Source: Macropodus opercularis
Taxonomy: Eukaryota; Chordata; Actinopteri; Anabantiformes; Osphronemidae
DNA length: 64,000 bases
Assembly (NCBI GenBank): GCA_030770545.1
Contig: CM061109.1
Location: 13,748,001 to 13,812,000 of the forward strand
Direction of reading: 5' to 3'
A program made the translations under genes and the position numbers. Positions 10,885 through 23,100 of this stretch are shown here, piece after piece. The notes under the pieces are model-generated. The model was given only the letters and a program-made list of their open reading frames with translations. It did no database searches and was not told where the DNA came from. Position 1 is the stretch's first letter. Each line of letters opens with the position of its first letter.

Positions 10885-13800
10885 ATGGTAAGTTTTATTT
10901 TTCTCTTTCTAATACTATTTAGAGCTATGTTCTCTAAATAGTGTGGATATATAAATATCCAGCTGTGCTTATTAGGTTATGTTTTTATTTATTATACATT
11001 TGCATAATGGATTTCAAGTACTGGTTATGTTTGTGCATTATGTTTTTAATTTCTGTAATAGAGTTTTATGCTTTTATGATGTTATCATAAAACCCCTACA
11101 TTATTGCTGGATTGTGTAGGTATTTATTTGACTCTAAAAACATGGACTATTTATATTATAGAAGATGACATAGCATAGTACTTAAAAATACTCAAGCGCT
11201 GTCGGAGATAGAAGGTACAATTTAAGAAAAACAACAAGTAAAGCGGCTCCTTCGCTTACAAACTACTGCCATCTGCTGGTCGCAGCTGGTGGTACCACTG
11301 GGAAAAGCTATTTCCAATCCTTAAAAGACACGTTCACAAGTGTCTCAACAGCATATTCGTGTGTCCAATGAGACTGAAACTGCTGTTGCTTGGTGTAATC
11401 AGCCCTTTTGGCTAAACTGTTCATATAAAAATACGAACCGCGCTATAAAAGGGACATCTATAAAATACGTCTCATTACGACAGACATGTTGGCTTCAGCC
11501 ACATGTGTAGCTTTGAATGCAGCTTTCTTGTGCGTTATTGCATGAAAACGGTTTTATGCATGGGACTGACAAGATGGTTCGCTAATGCGATAATGCTGAC
11601 ATATGCAAATTATCCACGTCAAGTCAGGTGACGTCCAAACTACCGTTAGCTCTGAACGTTAGCCGACTAGCTAGTAAACTCTAAGCTAACGTTTTTCATA
11701 GTGTTCACGCAACAGCGCTACAACCACATACTTTCTGAGTCACTATATATTACATCATAACTTATTATTAATATTGCCCCTTTTTTCTTAACTTTTAGTA
11801 ATTAATTAGTAAAGGTTTGAACTCACTTCTGGTTTCAAACCTTCGGGGGCAGCATCTACGTTGGGCCTCTTCTTCTTCTGTTTCTTCATCAAATCTTCTT
11901 CTTCTTCTTCTTCTTCTACTACTACTACTACTGTGTGCTTTACTCAGTGACAGGGTAAAAGGTGTCACAGGTGTGTTTTATCACCACCTACTCTTCTGGG
12001 GTGTGGAGCAGAGCACATGTAAACTTGCCCAGCAGCTACAGTATTTAACCAGTAACACATGCATTTCAGCGTCTAAGCTGTAAATTTAAGGTTAAAGGAA
12101 AGAACCACACATACAGATCAGTGTATATTCATAGGAAAACATCCGCTGACTGTGACTAATTTATGAGGTCGGAGCATTATATTTACTTCAAACGTTTTTA
12201 CACACTTGGAGCACTGTGTTTTCTCACCATCATTTTGAAAGAATGTCATTTATTAACAGGAAGAATAGTTGTAGCGTGAAACATTTCTATCAGTGGTTTT
12301 CTGTGATGTGCACCTGAGTTTGGCTTTAATCAAAGTCTGTAATCATGTCCCTTTATGCCATACTGAATTATTTATATAGGTTACTGAAAATGACCAGTGT
12401 CCCTGTTCCTCTACAGACCATCGAAAGCTGGACACACTTGCTGCTGGTCTGTCTGTACTGCCATTATGAGATCCATCCTGCAACGTGTAAACCTGAATGG
12501 AGGTCACCGCAGTTCCCTTGTGACGTCGTCTTCAACGCCTCTCATGCCTTAATTGACTGTAAAGGACGTCATCTGCGTAAAGTACCTCATGGGATACCAA
12601 GCTTTACAACCCAGCTCAACTTATCGGAAAACTTTATTGAGAATATCACAGTTGAGTCATTTTCTAATCTGTCTAATCTCACTTCACTTGATCTCAGCTG
12701 GGCAAACAAGAAGAATGCAGTCAACATTGATACAAATTCTTTCAAAAACCTCACAAATCTGCATCATCTCAAACTGACAGGCATTCGTCTCCATGAAATT
12801 CCCAGAGAAATCCCTCCTAGCGTGAGAATCCTTGAGCTAAACTGCAACCAGCTTGTGCTGTTCAATAATAGAACCCTTAAGAGTTTAGCAAATGTGACTC
12901 ACCTGTGGTTATCCAAAAACTGCTACACCTGGAACCCTTGTAAAAGACCCATTACCATTATGGAAGGTAGTTTTAAGGTTATAACCAAACTACAGGCTCT
13001 GGACTTGTCCTTTAACAACTTAACAGAGGTTCCCAAAGGATTACCTCAGTCACTAACAATGTTAAAACTAGGCTCTAACAAAATTCAGTACATATCTGAA
13101 GATGATTTCCATGGACTGTATAAGTTAAAAATCCTCAAAATACAAGGGAATTGTCAACGATGTCAAAATGCTCCGTATCCATGTGTTCCATGTCCAAACG
13201 GTTCTCTTAGCATCCATCCAAATGCCTTTCGCAATCTAACACAACTTCAGGTTCTGAACCTGGGAGGAAACTCGCTAGACTACTTGAATCCCTCCTGGTT
13301 CATGAAGCTGGAAAAGGTTCGAGAATTGTACCTGTCATTTAACTTTTTAATGAAAGTAATTACTGACGAGGCAGCATTTCTAAGATACCTTCCTAAGTTA
13401 GAAAAAATTGACCTGTCTTTCAACTTTGCCCTAAAGAAATACCCTAAAACAGTCAAACTTTCAGAAGAGTTTTCAAAACTTAAGTTTCTAAGGACTTTAC
13501 ATTTGCAGGGCTTGGTCTTCCAGAGTATTGAACCTGACACACTCAGAGCTTTGTACAAACTTGAAAATCTGACTGCACTGAACCTGGGAACTAATTTCAT
13601 CATTAACTCTAACGCCACCATCTTCAGACACTTTCCCCAGTTAAAAATGATATACCTTGCAGAAAACCGTCTGTACCCTGTTACGGACAACAGTCCCCCC
13701 CCGCTTGTAAGTGGCAGCTACAGTCATGGGTCAGACCTTTCTATTTCACCAATTGTAAAAGCCCCTCGAAAAGACTTTGATTATGAAATATCACATGGTC

Positions 13801-15503
13801 TCATCAAGGAAGAGTGCTTCAACTCTGGACGAGTACTAATCCTTAGCTCAAATAATCTGTTCTTCATTTCATCTAAACAATTTGAGGGCTATGGCAATAT
13901 TGCGTGTCTCAACCTGTCAGGAAACGGATTTTCAGCAGCTCCGAATGGCACAGAGTTCTCTGCTCTGCCTAACGTGACATACCTGGATCTGTCCAGCAAT
14001 AAGCTTGATCTGGCCTATGACAATGCCTTCAAAGAACTGAAGAAACTACAGGTGCTAGACATCAGCTACAATTCACACTACTTTGAAGCTTACGGAGTAA
14101 CAAATAATTTAAATTTTTTAAAGAATCTACCAAATCTGAGAGTCCTAAATATGAGCCATAATTCCATTTCCAGGTTATCAACAAAACAGATGTATAGCCA
14201 GTCATTATCAGAACTTCAGTTTACAAATAACAACCTTGGAATTCTTTGGAAAGAAAGAGATGGCTCGTACAACATGCTTTTTACTAATCTCGTCAATTTG
14301 ACTATTTTAGATATATCACATAACCGAATTACAAAGATACCAGACAGCGTTTATGAATACTTGCCACATAACCTCACCCTACTACGCATAAGCCATAACT
14401 CCCTCACCGATTTCAGATGGGATCATCTAAAGGCTTTCTGCCACCTCAAAATTCTAGACCTGAGCTTTAATAAGTTCACTAATGTGACAGGCATAAATGC
14501 AAACATTAGCCAAACTTTGGCTTTTCTGGACTTGAGTCATAACCTCATTTTGTATCTTGACTTCATGTTCGCTAAAGGTCCAAAAAGCTTGACGACTCTT
14601 AGTCTTAGCAACAACAAACTCACTACCATCAATCAATCTACCTTCCAGTCAGAATCTGATTTCCACATTCAGACTCTGTTCTTGCAGAAAAACCCTTTTG
14701 AATGTACCTGTGACTTACTCGATTTCATTCTTTGGATTGGAAGCAGTGGTGTAAAAATCCCCAGACTGACCCCAGATGTGACCTGTGGCACACCAGTAAA
14801 TCAGAAGGGTCAACTGCTGATACAGTTTGACATCAACCAGTGTGTCAATAACAACATGGCATTCCAGGCTTACATCCTCACAACTTCCTTCATTATTGCC
14901 TTTATGTTTGTAGCAACTGTTGCTCACTTGTTTTACTGGGACGCTTCCTATCTGATACACTATACAAAAGCTAAGCTGAAGGGATACAAACCCTTCAACT
15001 CACCAGACTGCATATATGATGTCTTTGTGACTTACGACACCAAAGACTCACAAGTGTCCGAGTGGGTGAATAGGAATCTGCGAGCGAAACTGGAAGACGA
15101 AGGGGACAAGCATCTCCCTCTGTGTTTGGAGGAAAGAGACTGGGCCCCAGGAGTCCCGCTGGTAGACAACCTCACGCAGAGCATTCGATATAGCCGCAAG
15201 ACTCTGTTCATCCTAACACAGGGATATGTTAAGACCGGGGTTTTCAAGCTGGCAATGTATCTGGCTCACCAAAGACTGCTGGATGAAAACGTGGATGTGA
15301 TTGTGCTGCTGATGCTGGAGCCCGTCCTACAACACTCTCACTTCCTGCGCCTGAGGAGAAGGCTGTGTGGCAAAAGTGTCTTAGAGTGGCCGAGAACAGC
15401 AGCCGCAGAGCCCTGGTTTTGGCAAAACCTGAGGAATGTTGTGAGAGTAGACAATCAGATGATCTACAATAAGACATATTCAAAGTACTTCACCAGCAAG
15501 TGA
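10885..15503 (+). CDS. tlr8: Toll-like receptor 8, tandem copy 2
   Basis: Second TLR8 gene with the same architecture: ATG alone at 10885-10887 before a gtaagt donor, then exon 2 at 12417-15503, giving 1029 residues. The in-frame ATGs at 12345 and 12390 lie upstream of the acceptor and are probably intronic, unless an internal promoter is used. I count 12 amino-acid differences from copy 1, numbered as in the 1037-codon open frame: A12E, K284T, R287Q, Y288V, H290N, A292G, N306K, one K/R near 368, two near 463 at the end of the Z-loop (AI to DY), one H/D near 544 and one F/L near 638. The transmembrane helix and TIR domain are identical. The first intron is 1529 bp against 389 bp in copy 1. 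No stop or frameshift is present, so both copies look functional. Confidence 0.88.
11444..11451 (+). promoter_or_regulatory. TATA box candidate in TLR8 copy 2 intron
   Basis: Perfect TATAAAAG followed by GG, about 75 bp downstream of a CCAAT box at 11365-11369. A start near 11475 would be expected. Its use is not shown by the sequence alone. Confidence 0.4.
11850..12020 (-). repeat. Dispersed teleost-type repeat with (CTT)n/(CTA)n
   Basis: CTT repeats at about 11859-11918 pass into CTA repeats, then a segment whose reverse complement reads agtaggtggtgataaa. That resembles agtaggtggcggtaatg at 32463-32480 in the opposite orientation. I recall this gcggtaatg...agaagaag module as a common fish interspersed repeat; the family name is not known to me. 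Confidence 0.45.
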
Positions 15504-15539
15504 AGCTGGACTGGACCAGCTATGAGTTTGTGGACACTA
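12346..15539 (+). repeat. Near-identical duplicated block, unit 2 (TLR8 exon 2)
   Basis: Partner of 6440-9633 at an offset of 5906, with the same length and no gaps. The last 1.24 kb (from about 8400 in unit 1) shows no difference that I can find. Confidence 0.9.
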
Positions 15540-15933
15540 ATATGTTATCTTGTGTTTCCTTTGCACTGCCGTGATTAACTCGTCCACCACACGGTGTCAT
15601 CCCTGACACAGTTTAACAGGACCTCTCATGAATCACATTGTGACATTGCTTTTTGTTCGTTTTATGCCAAACATGGATATGTTATAGCCGCTATGATGAT
15701 ACATTTTTGATATGATAAATGAAAAAAAAAACAGTGTCCTATAATTCTTTTCATTTCATTTCACTCATTTAAGAGCGTCTCGAGTAAAACTCATCAAGTC
15801 TTCTGATCTTCCTACGTCTATGGTGTGAAATGTGCATTTTTACAGACCTTAAATACTCAGGGGCGTCTGTTAAAAAAGAAGAAGGAGGAGGAGGAGGAAA
15901 GAAGAAGAAGAGTTTGGACAAAGGGACGTGACG
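15540..15933. other. TLR8 copy 2 3' flank and TMSB4X upstream region
   Basis: 15580-15670 is the diverged counterpart of the copy 1 3' flank. No clear AATAAA for TLR8 copy 2 is seen. A purine-only GAA/GGA tract runs from about 15872 to 15912, just before the TMSB4X promoter. No gene is seen. Confidence 0.4.
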
Positions 15934-16048
15934 TGACGTCAGAGGATATTTGCATGCGCACAGTATTTATTGTGTGGCGGCGCAGGCGACGCTCATTCTG
16001 CTTCTGTAGCGACGGGACGTTCTTCTGTTGGCCCTGACCGAAACTCTG
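15934..16048 (+). promoter_or_regulatory. tmsb4x: TMSB4X core promoter and noncoding exon 1
   Basis: In order: a perfect palindromic CRE (TGACGTCA) at 15934-15941, an octamer-like ATTTGCAT at 15948-15955, and a TATA-like TATTTAT at 15964-15970. The likely start lies in the pyrimidine-rich TCATTCT near 15993-16000. The noncoding first exon would end at 16048 before a gtgagt donor. Placement of the start is inferred from spacing. Confidence 0.55.
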
Positions 16049-16355
16049 GTGAGTTAGTTTTTGTTCATTAAGTCCTGTGCAAATAAAACGGAGGCTTTAT
16101 TTCCTCTGGCCTGGTGGTTGAACGATTTTATCCACTTCATCACATCCCATCAACACCAAACGATGTCAGCTGCGGTACATGGGGCAGTTACCAGACTTAC
16201 TAGGTTTACAACGACGTGCCAGCGGCTGGTGGAGCTGGCTTTGCGTTGTTGCGTTGTCTAGTCTGTGCAGCCGCACAAAAGCTGCATTGTCTAATCTCGG
16301 CATGAGTCTAATATTCAGTGCATGTGCTCGGCCCCGAGTCTCAGGTTCATTGTTC

Positions 16356-16369
16356 GGGGGGGGGGGGGG
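16356..16369 (+). repeat. Poly(G) run of 14
   Basis: Fourteen consecutive G in TMSB4X intron 1. Runs of this kind are unstable and can form quadruplex structures in single strands. Confidence 0.9.
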
Positions 16370-16605
16370 ACTGTGAGGAAGCCGGGCTGGCGTTGATTGA
16401 TTAAAAGGGCGGTGGTTCCCAGCTGCACATGTTCCCACACACACCAAACTGTCGTCAGGCGCTGGTGGCCTCACGGGGCGTCTTCTCTTTGCATTTCACT
16501 TCCGGTCTCGGGCCTAGTTATCACTCTAATTGCCTTTTGAATTAATTCATAGATGTAATTGTTTCTGTTGATGTCGTCTGTCATCTCTTTAGATCCGCTG
16601 CAAAC

Positions 16606-16820
16606 ATGTCCGACAAACCAGACGTCAGTGAAATTGAAAAATTTGACAAGACAAAGCTGAAGAAGACTGAAACTCAGGAGAAGAACCCACTGCCATCCAA
16701 AGAAAGTAGGTGGTGACGCCGTCTGAGCTTCAATTCCCTGTAGCTGTGGCATGAAATCTGTGGTACTAACGGTAAAAATGTTGTTTTGCAGCCATTGAGC
16801 AGGAGAAGGCGGCAGCATGA
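16606..16820 (+). CDS. tmsb4x: Thymosin beta 4 (G-actin sequestering peptide)
   Basis: Small cytoplasmic protein that binds monomeric actin and controls its supply for filament growth. Two coding exons, 16606-16705 and 16792-16820, join within one Thr codon to give 42 residues starting MSDKPDVSEIEKFDK and ending EQEKAAA. The actin-binding LKKTET motif is at residues 18-23, followed by QEKNPLPSKE. Mammalian thymosin beta 4 has 44 residues. The fragment is too short and too split to appear as a long open frame; it is recognised from the protein itself. A noncoding exon ends at 16048, and exon 2 opens at 16593 after a ctttag acceptor. Intron 1 contains a 14-G run (16356-16369). AATAAA is at 17114-17119. 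The position right after TLR8 matches the human order. Confidence 0.95.
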
Positions 16821-17113
16821 AGATGGTTCTTCCTGTGAGCTGTACATTACTCAAGCCTCCAGCCTTTATCAGCATGCATTCCAAATTATTACCCAAAAAT
16901 TGAAGTGCGTTTGCCCGAACATCTCCCTTCAGTGAGGATGTGGCTCCGTGTCTGCAGACTCCCGCCATCAGCTGCCGCGTCCATCTCGGCGCGTAGAGCA
17001 GAAAACTCCTGATCAACCTGAAAATTTGCAGCCACTTGTCAATGCTCCTGTTGCAACAGCAGTTTTTTTTCCTATGTAAAATGTCTGGAATGCACAGTTT
17101 GTTAAATATGCAA

Positions 17114-17119
17114 AATAAA
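17114..17119 (+). terminator. tmsb4x: TMSB4X poly(A) signal
   Basis: AATAAA about 294 bp after the stop codon. Confidence 0.7.
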
Positions 17120-17139
17120 AAATGTAAATAGACCTCTGT

Positions 17140-20100
17140 GTAATTCGTGTGTACTCATGTTTCCACACTGTCCCCTGACCTCTAGGGATTCAGAAATTCC
17201 TACTTCATGTGATGGCTCTAACATGGAGCATTAGTACTTTTAAGTTGCTAGCTGGTGTATGTGTAGCTTTGGAAAGAAGGCCGCGCCACCATCTTTCTTA
17301 GCTGTAGCTGTATACACAACAATCTTCCCTATAGCTGCACCAGGCCCACGCCCAGCTAAGCCTGAGCAGGTGTCTCAGCAGCCCCTCCAGCTGGGGCTAC
17401 ACCAGGTTCCAGGTGTTAAGAGGCAGTTTGGAGAACTTCATATCTGACAAGCCTGGTCCCATTGAGCTAAGGTGGTAAAATCATTTAATCAGAAGCTGCA
17501 TAGAGGCACAAATAATGCAGCCGTGTGTTGTACTGGAAGGTGAACAGCTGACTTGTACCTGACAGATGTGCTTGCAGTGACGCTACCTGTCCTATTTCAC
17601 TAGCAATCATCAGAATATTTTGAAAGATGAAAGCGCTACATTAACAAATCTGGGCACACGCGTGACTGGAAGCAGATTTATCGAATACAACGGATGAGTC
17701 TCAGCTAAAGAGTATTGAAGCTAAAGAGCTTATTGCTTATACGTCCTGCCATGAGGAATAGCGAAGGTGACCTAATCAACTGTATAAACGCCGTTCTGCT
17801 TTAATGCACAGACAAAGCAGACGTCTCTCACGAGGGGACAGACAGAAAGCGTGGGGGGGGGATTACGTACTACGGACAGCTGTGCTGAAACAACAATAAT
17901 AGGCTCTGCTGAGGGATTGGCGCAGTGTCACAATCATCCTCTTTCCCATGAGCCTGCTTTTAATCTAGAGCCATTTTTAGTGTGGGAAAGAGGGACATGT
18001 TAGTTGTATTTTCATTAGGCCTTTAAGAAGCACTACAAGGCTTGTACACACATCTATGATGACGGCTCCACGTCTTACCGTGTCCCATCTTCAGGAGCAG
18101 TCTGGTCACAACAGATCCTGTCCTGTGCCAATGTGTGCTGTGGGAAGCACATTAGTCACTATTGCAGATTACAAAGCACTACTATCCCCTGTTAGAGTTT
18201 ATCTAAGTATGTACCACATCAATGACAGTAATGTACATGTTGCTGAGCTGTGTGAGCTCACAGGCAGTAAGTTAGTGTCAGTGTGTGAAGCAGAGGTTGA
18301 TCTCGTCTTTTCTTAGCTGGCTGGTTTCTATTCACACACACAACCACTGTCTGAAATAAAATGGGAAATTCAACAGGGGCAAAAACAGGTTCTTATTTTT
18401 ACATGCAACAGGAAGTGACAGAATGTCACAGCTGCCAGCAGAGAGTCACCTCAGTGTTTCTGCTCCTTCCTCACTATAAAGCCTGAACACACACAGGCCA
18501 TAGTTGTAGTACGTTGTCCCCAGGTTTTTTCCCCAAACAACAACACACAAAACAGTATTTAGTGACTGCAGACATGAGGCTGTGCCTGTATGGTTTTGCT
18601 GTATGCATAGTGTTTCCTTGTCATGTGATCATTAATGAAATATCTTTACATCAGCTTTTCCAGAACCTCAACCCCTAAAGCATGTAGATGTGTTGAGAAA
18701 CATTTGTGCAACAATGCAAATACTTGTGGATAAGACCTGTTGAGTGCAGCTGCAAGGTGAAGAAGCACAGAAAACTATTTACTGAATGCTGGTTTTGTTC
18801 ACGCTGTGCAGGTCAAGACAACGCTGAGCACGTTGCAACGTCTACCTGTCTCAGCATGTTTCGTTTATCACAGCAGTGCATTTTTGTGGAGGAGCAAAAC
18901 ATGTCGTTGAGCAAAACTATTGGGTTCTAATAAAACCTACTGCAATATCTTGACAGGTGTGTTTTAAAACAATACAACGTGGCACATGCTGTGGCTCAGT
19001 CAGGACAGAAGCTGAAAACATGGAGTATGATGTTTTGTACATTAAGAGATTCATTTGATTTATATGAAAGACGCTTACTACATCTTCACCATTAACCTCC
19101 CAAACGTCAATTCATCTGTCTGGGGTGGTTCTGCGCTGTTAAGACTCTTAACTCCATTGCCCCAAGGAAAGGACAATTCATCTTTGTGTTCATTATCATA
19201 CCATGGTGGGAAAAGGCTGTGCTGCTATTGTGTGGTAGGCGGACATAAAAGCTGAGGGTGTGATCTGACCAGTCCAGCGACTCGCTGTAATGGTTGCTAT
19301 GTGTGACAAAGAAACTCCCAGAAACGTTGGAGCCTTGGGCTGTATTTGTAGTTCGCGGCAGTGATTTATCAGATGAACAAACTGACAACAACTGCTATTT
19401 GCAGAGAGAATACAAATACTTGTATACTTGTATGACCAGTTCCTAATCAAGTCTGTTGGCCTTTATTTAGAATAAGGAAGAGAACACCTTCCGTGTTTCT
19501 GAGTCCCACAGAATAATACAACAAGAAAGATTTATGGGGTGATTAGGCGCAACATTATTATAGTCCCCAAGTGGAGCAGGACTGGAGGAAGCAGATTCAT
19601 TACAAACAGGATGCACCAAAAATGTGAATCACTGAATCCAAACATTGATCCTCATTGTGAAAGCCTGCTACCTCTTGGCTTGCTAGACTATTTTTTTTCT
19701 AGTGCTTTTCCACTGAAAAGTTTCCCTACGTGCCGACTGCAGTGACAGAGATGCAAGGTTTTGCATGATTTAATGTTATGTGGCCCTAGTGCTGCATGAC
19801 ATCCACAGTAGGTCACTTCAGACCCCTTCAGCAACACCGTGCATGCGCAAAACAGGACCATCCACAATCGATGTCATATAACACACATGCAACACAGAGA
19901 ACAAGGGGGGCTTTGAATGCAGCATGCGAACAGTGATTGTGTGTGGCAGAAATAGGAAGTGAGACGAAAAAGTGTGAAGTGAGATGTCAGTTTGCATGAG
20001 ATGTTGGGGGAGGGGTGTATTCGTGATGGACTGAATGTTTTAGGTCTGCAGGCACAAATATCAGACGTCTGCTCCTGAGAGAGACGTTTAAAAATAGAAA

Positions 20101-23100
20101 CTTGGTGAGGTTTGGCGTAAAATATTCAGGAAGCACATCTGTTTACATCAGTTGAAAACTGAGTAAAGTTTTTTGTCCTTCCGGCTCACAGGCTGCCTGG
20201 GTGGTCCTTCTGCCCGGCAATAAGCCAAAATGAACCTGTTCTACAGGGACAGAGCCTCGAGGCCACGGTGAAGTGAGACAACACCAAACAGCATTTTAAA
20301 GTGCAACGCTGTACCACAATCACACGTTTGGTCCGAGGCAACAAAGTAGTTTCAGAAAACAGTAACTGTGCTTCTCCAGACTTCAGGCTAAAGTTCAGTT
20401 TTCTTGTTGTCAAGCTGTTCCTGACAAATACAAAAGCCAAAGCTCCACTGATGATGTTGCTCACTGGCTTTAAATGAGCAGGGTCTGCTTCACTGTTGAG
20501 CTCCACCCACCTAGTCAAAGTAATGTTTCTCAACCTTGCAGTCTGTCTGCATAGCATCATATGAGTGAATATCTGAGCACCCACCAATGCACCAGTTCAG
20601 TTTTAATGGAACTTGTGTTGTTGATACAGTAAATACAGTCTCACAGGATTATTTAAGATGACAGATGCAGAATATTATTATTGTGTTTTCCTAGCACTGT
20701 TGTTAACACTAAAACTCCACCAGGCTGTGATTGTTAAATCTTGCTAAGAGCTCCCTGTGGGGTGTTTCGCAGTCTCGCTGTGTGCAGCTCATTTGTAGGT
20801 CTGTCAGAACTCAGAAGTCTCAAAGGTGTGCAACAGGATGTGGTAAACGAGCTGCAGTGGAAACAAACCTCCACAGCTCAATGAACTGTGCTGCCAAGCT
20901 CATAATGTGAGAATGACACTGTAAGCCTGACCATTTTCCAGTATATCTCTCCAAAAGCTGCACACGTCACACGTTTGAGATGTTAAATGCAAAATTCGAA
21001 CTGTCCCACTGTATGTTGACGTTTGTGTAATGGTCCAGAGTAAGGTAGGCTTTGGTAAAGATAGACTGAACCTGATGTATGTGCACACTGATGCTATAGA
21101 CTACAACACGTCTAAGGGGATGTAGACATCAGGGACGTGTATGTTCATCTCTGCTGAAGGTGTGCAGCAATGTTTACATTTACGCAAAAGCTAAGACACT
21201 CAGCTTTGGCCTAAGTTTGGTCTGCCCTTGACTAACGTGGATGGGTGTGTGGGCATACACCCAGCTAGCGGTTCATTAGGTACACGATGGATGGATCAGT
21301 ATGAAACAGTCCTGCTATTATGTTCATCATTTTGTGGATACAAGTTTTAGCAAACACCAAACATCAACATCAAAACTTTAGTGTACTCCTTTAGTCTGCA
21401 TTAGTTTCAATTGCATGTGCTCTTTGTCTTTGTGCGTTCAGCTGAAATCGTTTGTGGAACCTGTCACAACAAAGTGTGGGCAAAGGTTTTGAACTGTAAC
21501 TTGTGACTTCTGCTATTTGTGACATTTTTAGTCTGCGTTCATCACAGGCTGTTTCCACCTTGTGCTGTGCGCTGCAACAGAAAACCCTGATAATGTAACT
21601 TACAACAAACGCTCGTTCTGTACGATGAATCAGTAGAGATTGCAAGTTGAGTTACACAGTTTTCAGGGAATGAGTCAGATTCAGACTGTAGAGAAATACA
21701 AACAAAAAACATACGCTTTGCTAATGTCTTCATGGCCATAATATGTTGATTTATATAACCTACAACCCCAAGTAGTATAATACTTCAGTCCATTTGTACA
21801 GGTAGCTGTTTCTTTTCTTTTGTATGTCCAAGCACAACTAGTTACAAAGCTCGTTGTAAAAACAGGAAATTAAATCTTGTTTTCATTTTCGTAGTCTGTT
21901 GCTGAATCACACCAGAAACCTTTTTCAAATATGTTTCAGGAGCCTATAATTCCTTCAATAGTAGATGAGCATTAGAGCTGCTGTGCGCAGACGTTGTAGG
22001 AGGTAAAAGTGATCCTGCATGTCTTATCCTGTTAGGCATGCACTTTACATGACCACGGCCCGGATCTGAGGTGGGTGCTTTGTTTTGGGTACATACTTGA
22101 GTCATTTTACCCAGCGCGAACTCTCTCTTCAGGGGCTTCTTTAAACACCGACCTTTAGGGTTTAGTTCCTTGAAAAGGTTAAACGGTAACTCGAACCCCT
22201 ACGGACATCAAAGAACAATGCAAAGTCACATGAACAGAACACTTTGACTGGAGCTTTAAAATTACAGCATGGACAAAATGCATTACAGCCGATGCATGAA
22301 GGAGTATGTTTCGTCTCAGGACTAATTCACAGTGTTGTCAAGTAAATAAAGCAGAAAAAGATCTGTAAAGCGCTTGATGTTTGATGTAGCCATGTGGCAC
22401 GAAATGCACAATGTGAAGTTCCTCATTGCACGACCACAGATTTGAAAAATGGAAGTTCAACAACATTGTGCAACATGTTTGGCAGAAGTATTCATACTTC
22501 ACATGATGATCTTTACTGCTGTGTGGCATCTGGTCAGGATGCACAAAGTGGCACTAATCACATAGATTTGCCTAATTTGTCAGTATTAACACAGCAAACG
22601 CTTGTCTAGAGCGAATCTTATACAGGAAGACAGTGAAGGGGTTCAGTGCAGCGTCTGAGAAGTTCCATCACCAACTTTGTGTCTACGCAAGAGGTTTGTT
22701 TGAAACCGTAAGAGGTTTAATAGGCTACTGCACTAACCCTGACCAGGCAAACCAATGATTAACTAACAGTGACACTGAAATCATCCATCTTGAGCTGGGT
22801 GGTGCTTCCTCATTAGGCCACTCTCTCAGCATGGCAACTCTGCCAAATGTTGCATTAGTTATAAACGGAGAATAAGAAGTGACCAGCTGAGAACAACGTC
22901 TGCATTACTGTCAACCCTGTCATGAAGAAAAGCACAAATGTCTGTGAAAAATTTGAAATATTAAGGCTGAACTTGTTTCGGGCTGTTTGGGCCACATAGA
23001 AAGAATGTTTACATGCACTGCCCCTGGAGAACGAGAGAGGTGAGCATGATGGAACCTGCATGCACAGTGGCAGACACGCAATCAGGAGTAATTGTCGAAC

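Larger units (their letters stand above)
11150..12300. other. Extra sequence in TLR8 copy 2 intron 1
   Basis: The first intron of copy 2 is about 1.1 kb longer than that of copy 1, and this segment has no counterpart there. It contains a promoter-like set: CCAAT at 11365-11369, TATAAAAG at 11444-11451, an ATG at 11486-11488 that opens only a 19-codon frame, and an octamer-like ATGCAAAT near 11601-11608. A TTAGC/GCTAA-rich stretch follows at 11645-11695 and a CTT/CTA-rich dispersed repeat at about 11850-12020. Confidence 0.5.

Noticed and set aside
12345..12389. Upstream in-frame extension of TLR8 copy 2 (15 extra residues from ATG 12345)
   Set aside because: The same DNA stands before copy 1 outside its longest frame, and it lies before the exon 2 acceptor, so it is most likely intron.
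16471..17016. 181-codon open frame on the minus strand over TMSB4X
   Set aside because: Antisense to the TMSB4X exons, introns and 3' UTR, with no recognisable domain. It is a chance frame.
20186..20587. 133-codon open frame in the TMSB4X-EGFL6 gap, minus strand
   Set aside because: No recognisable content and no poly(A) or splice context.
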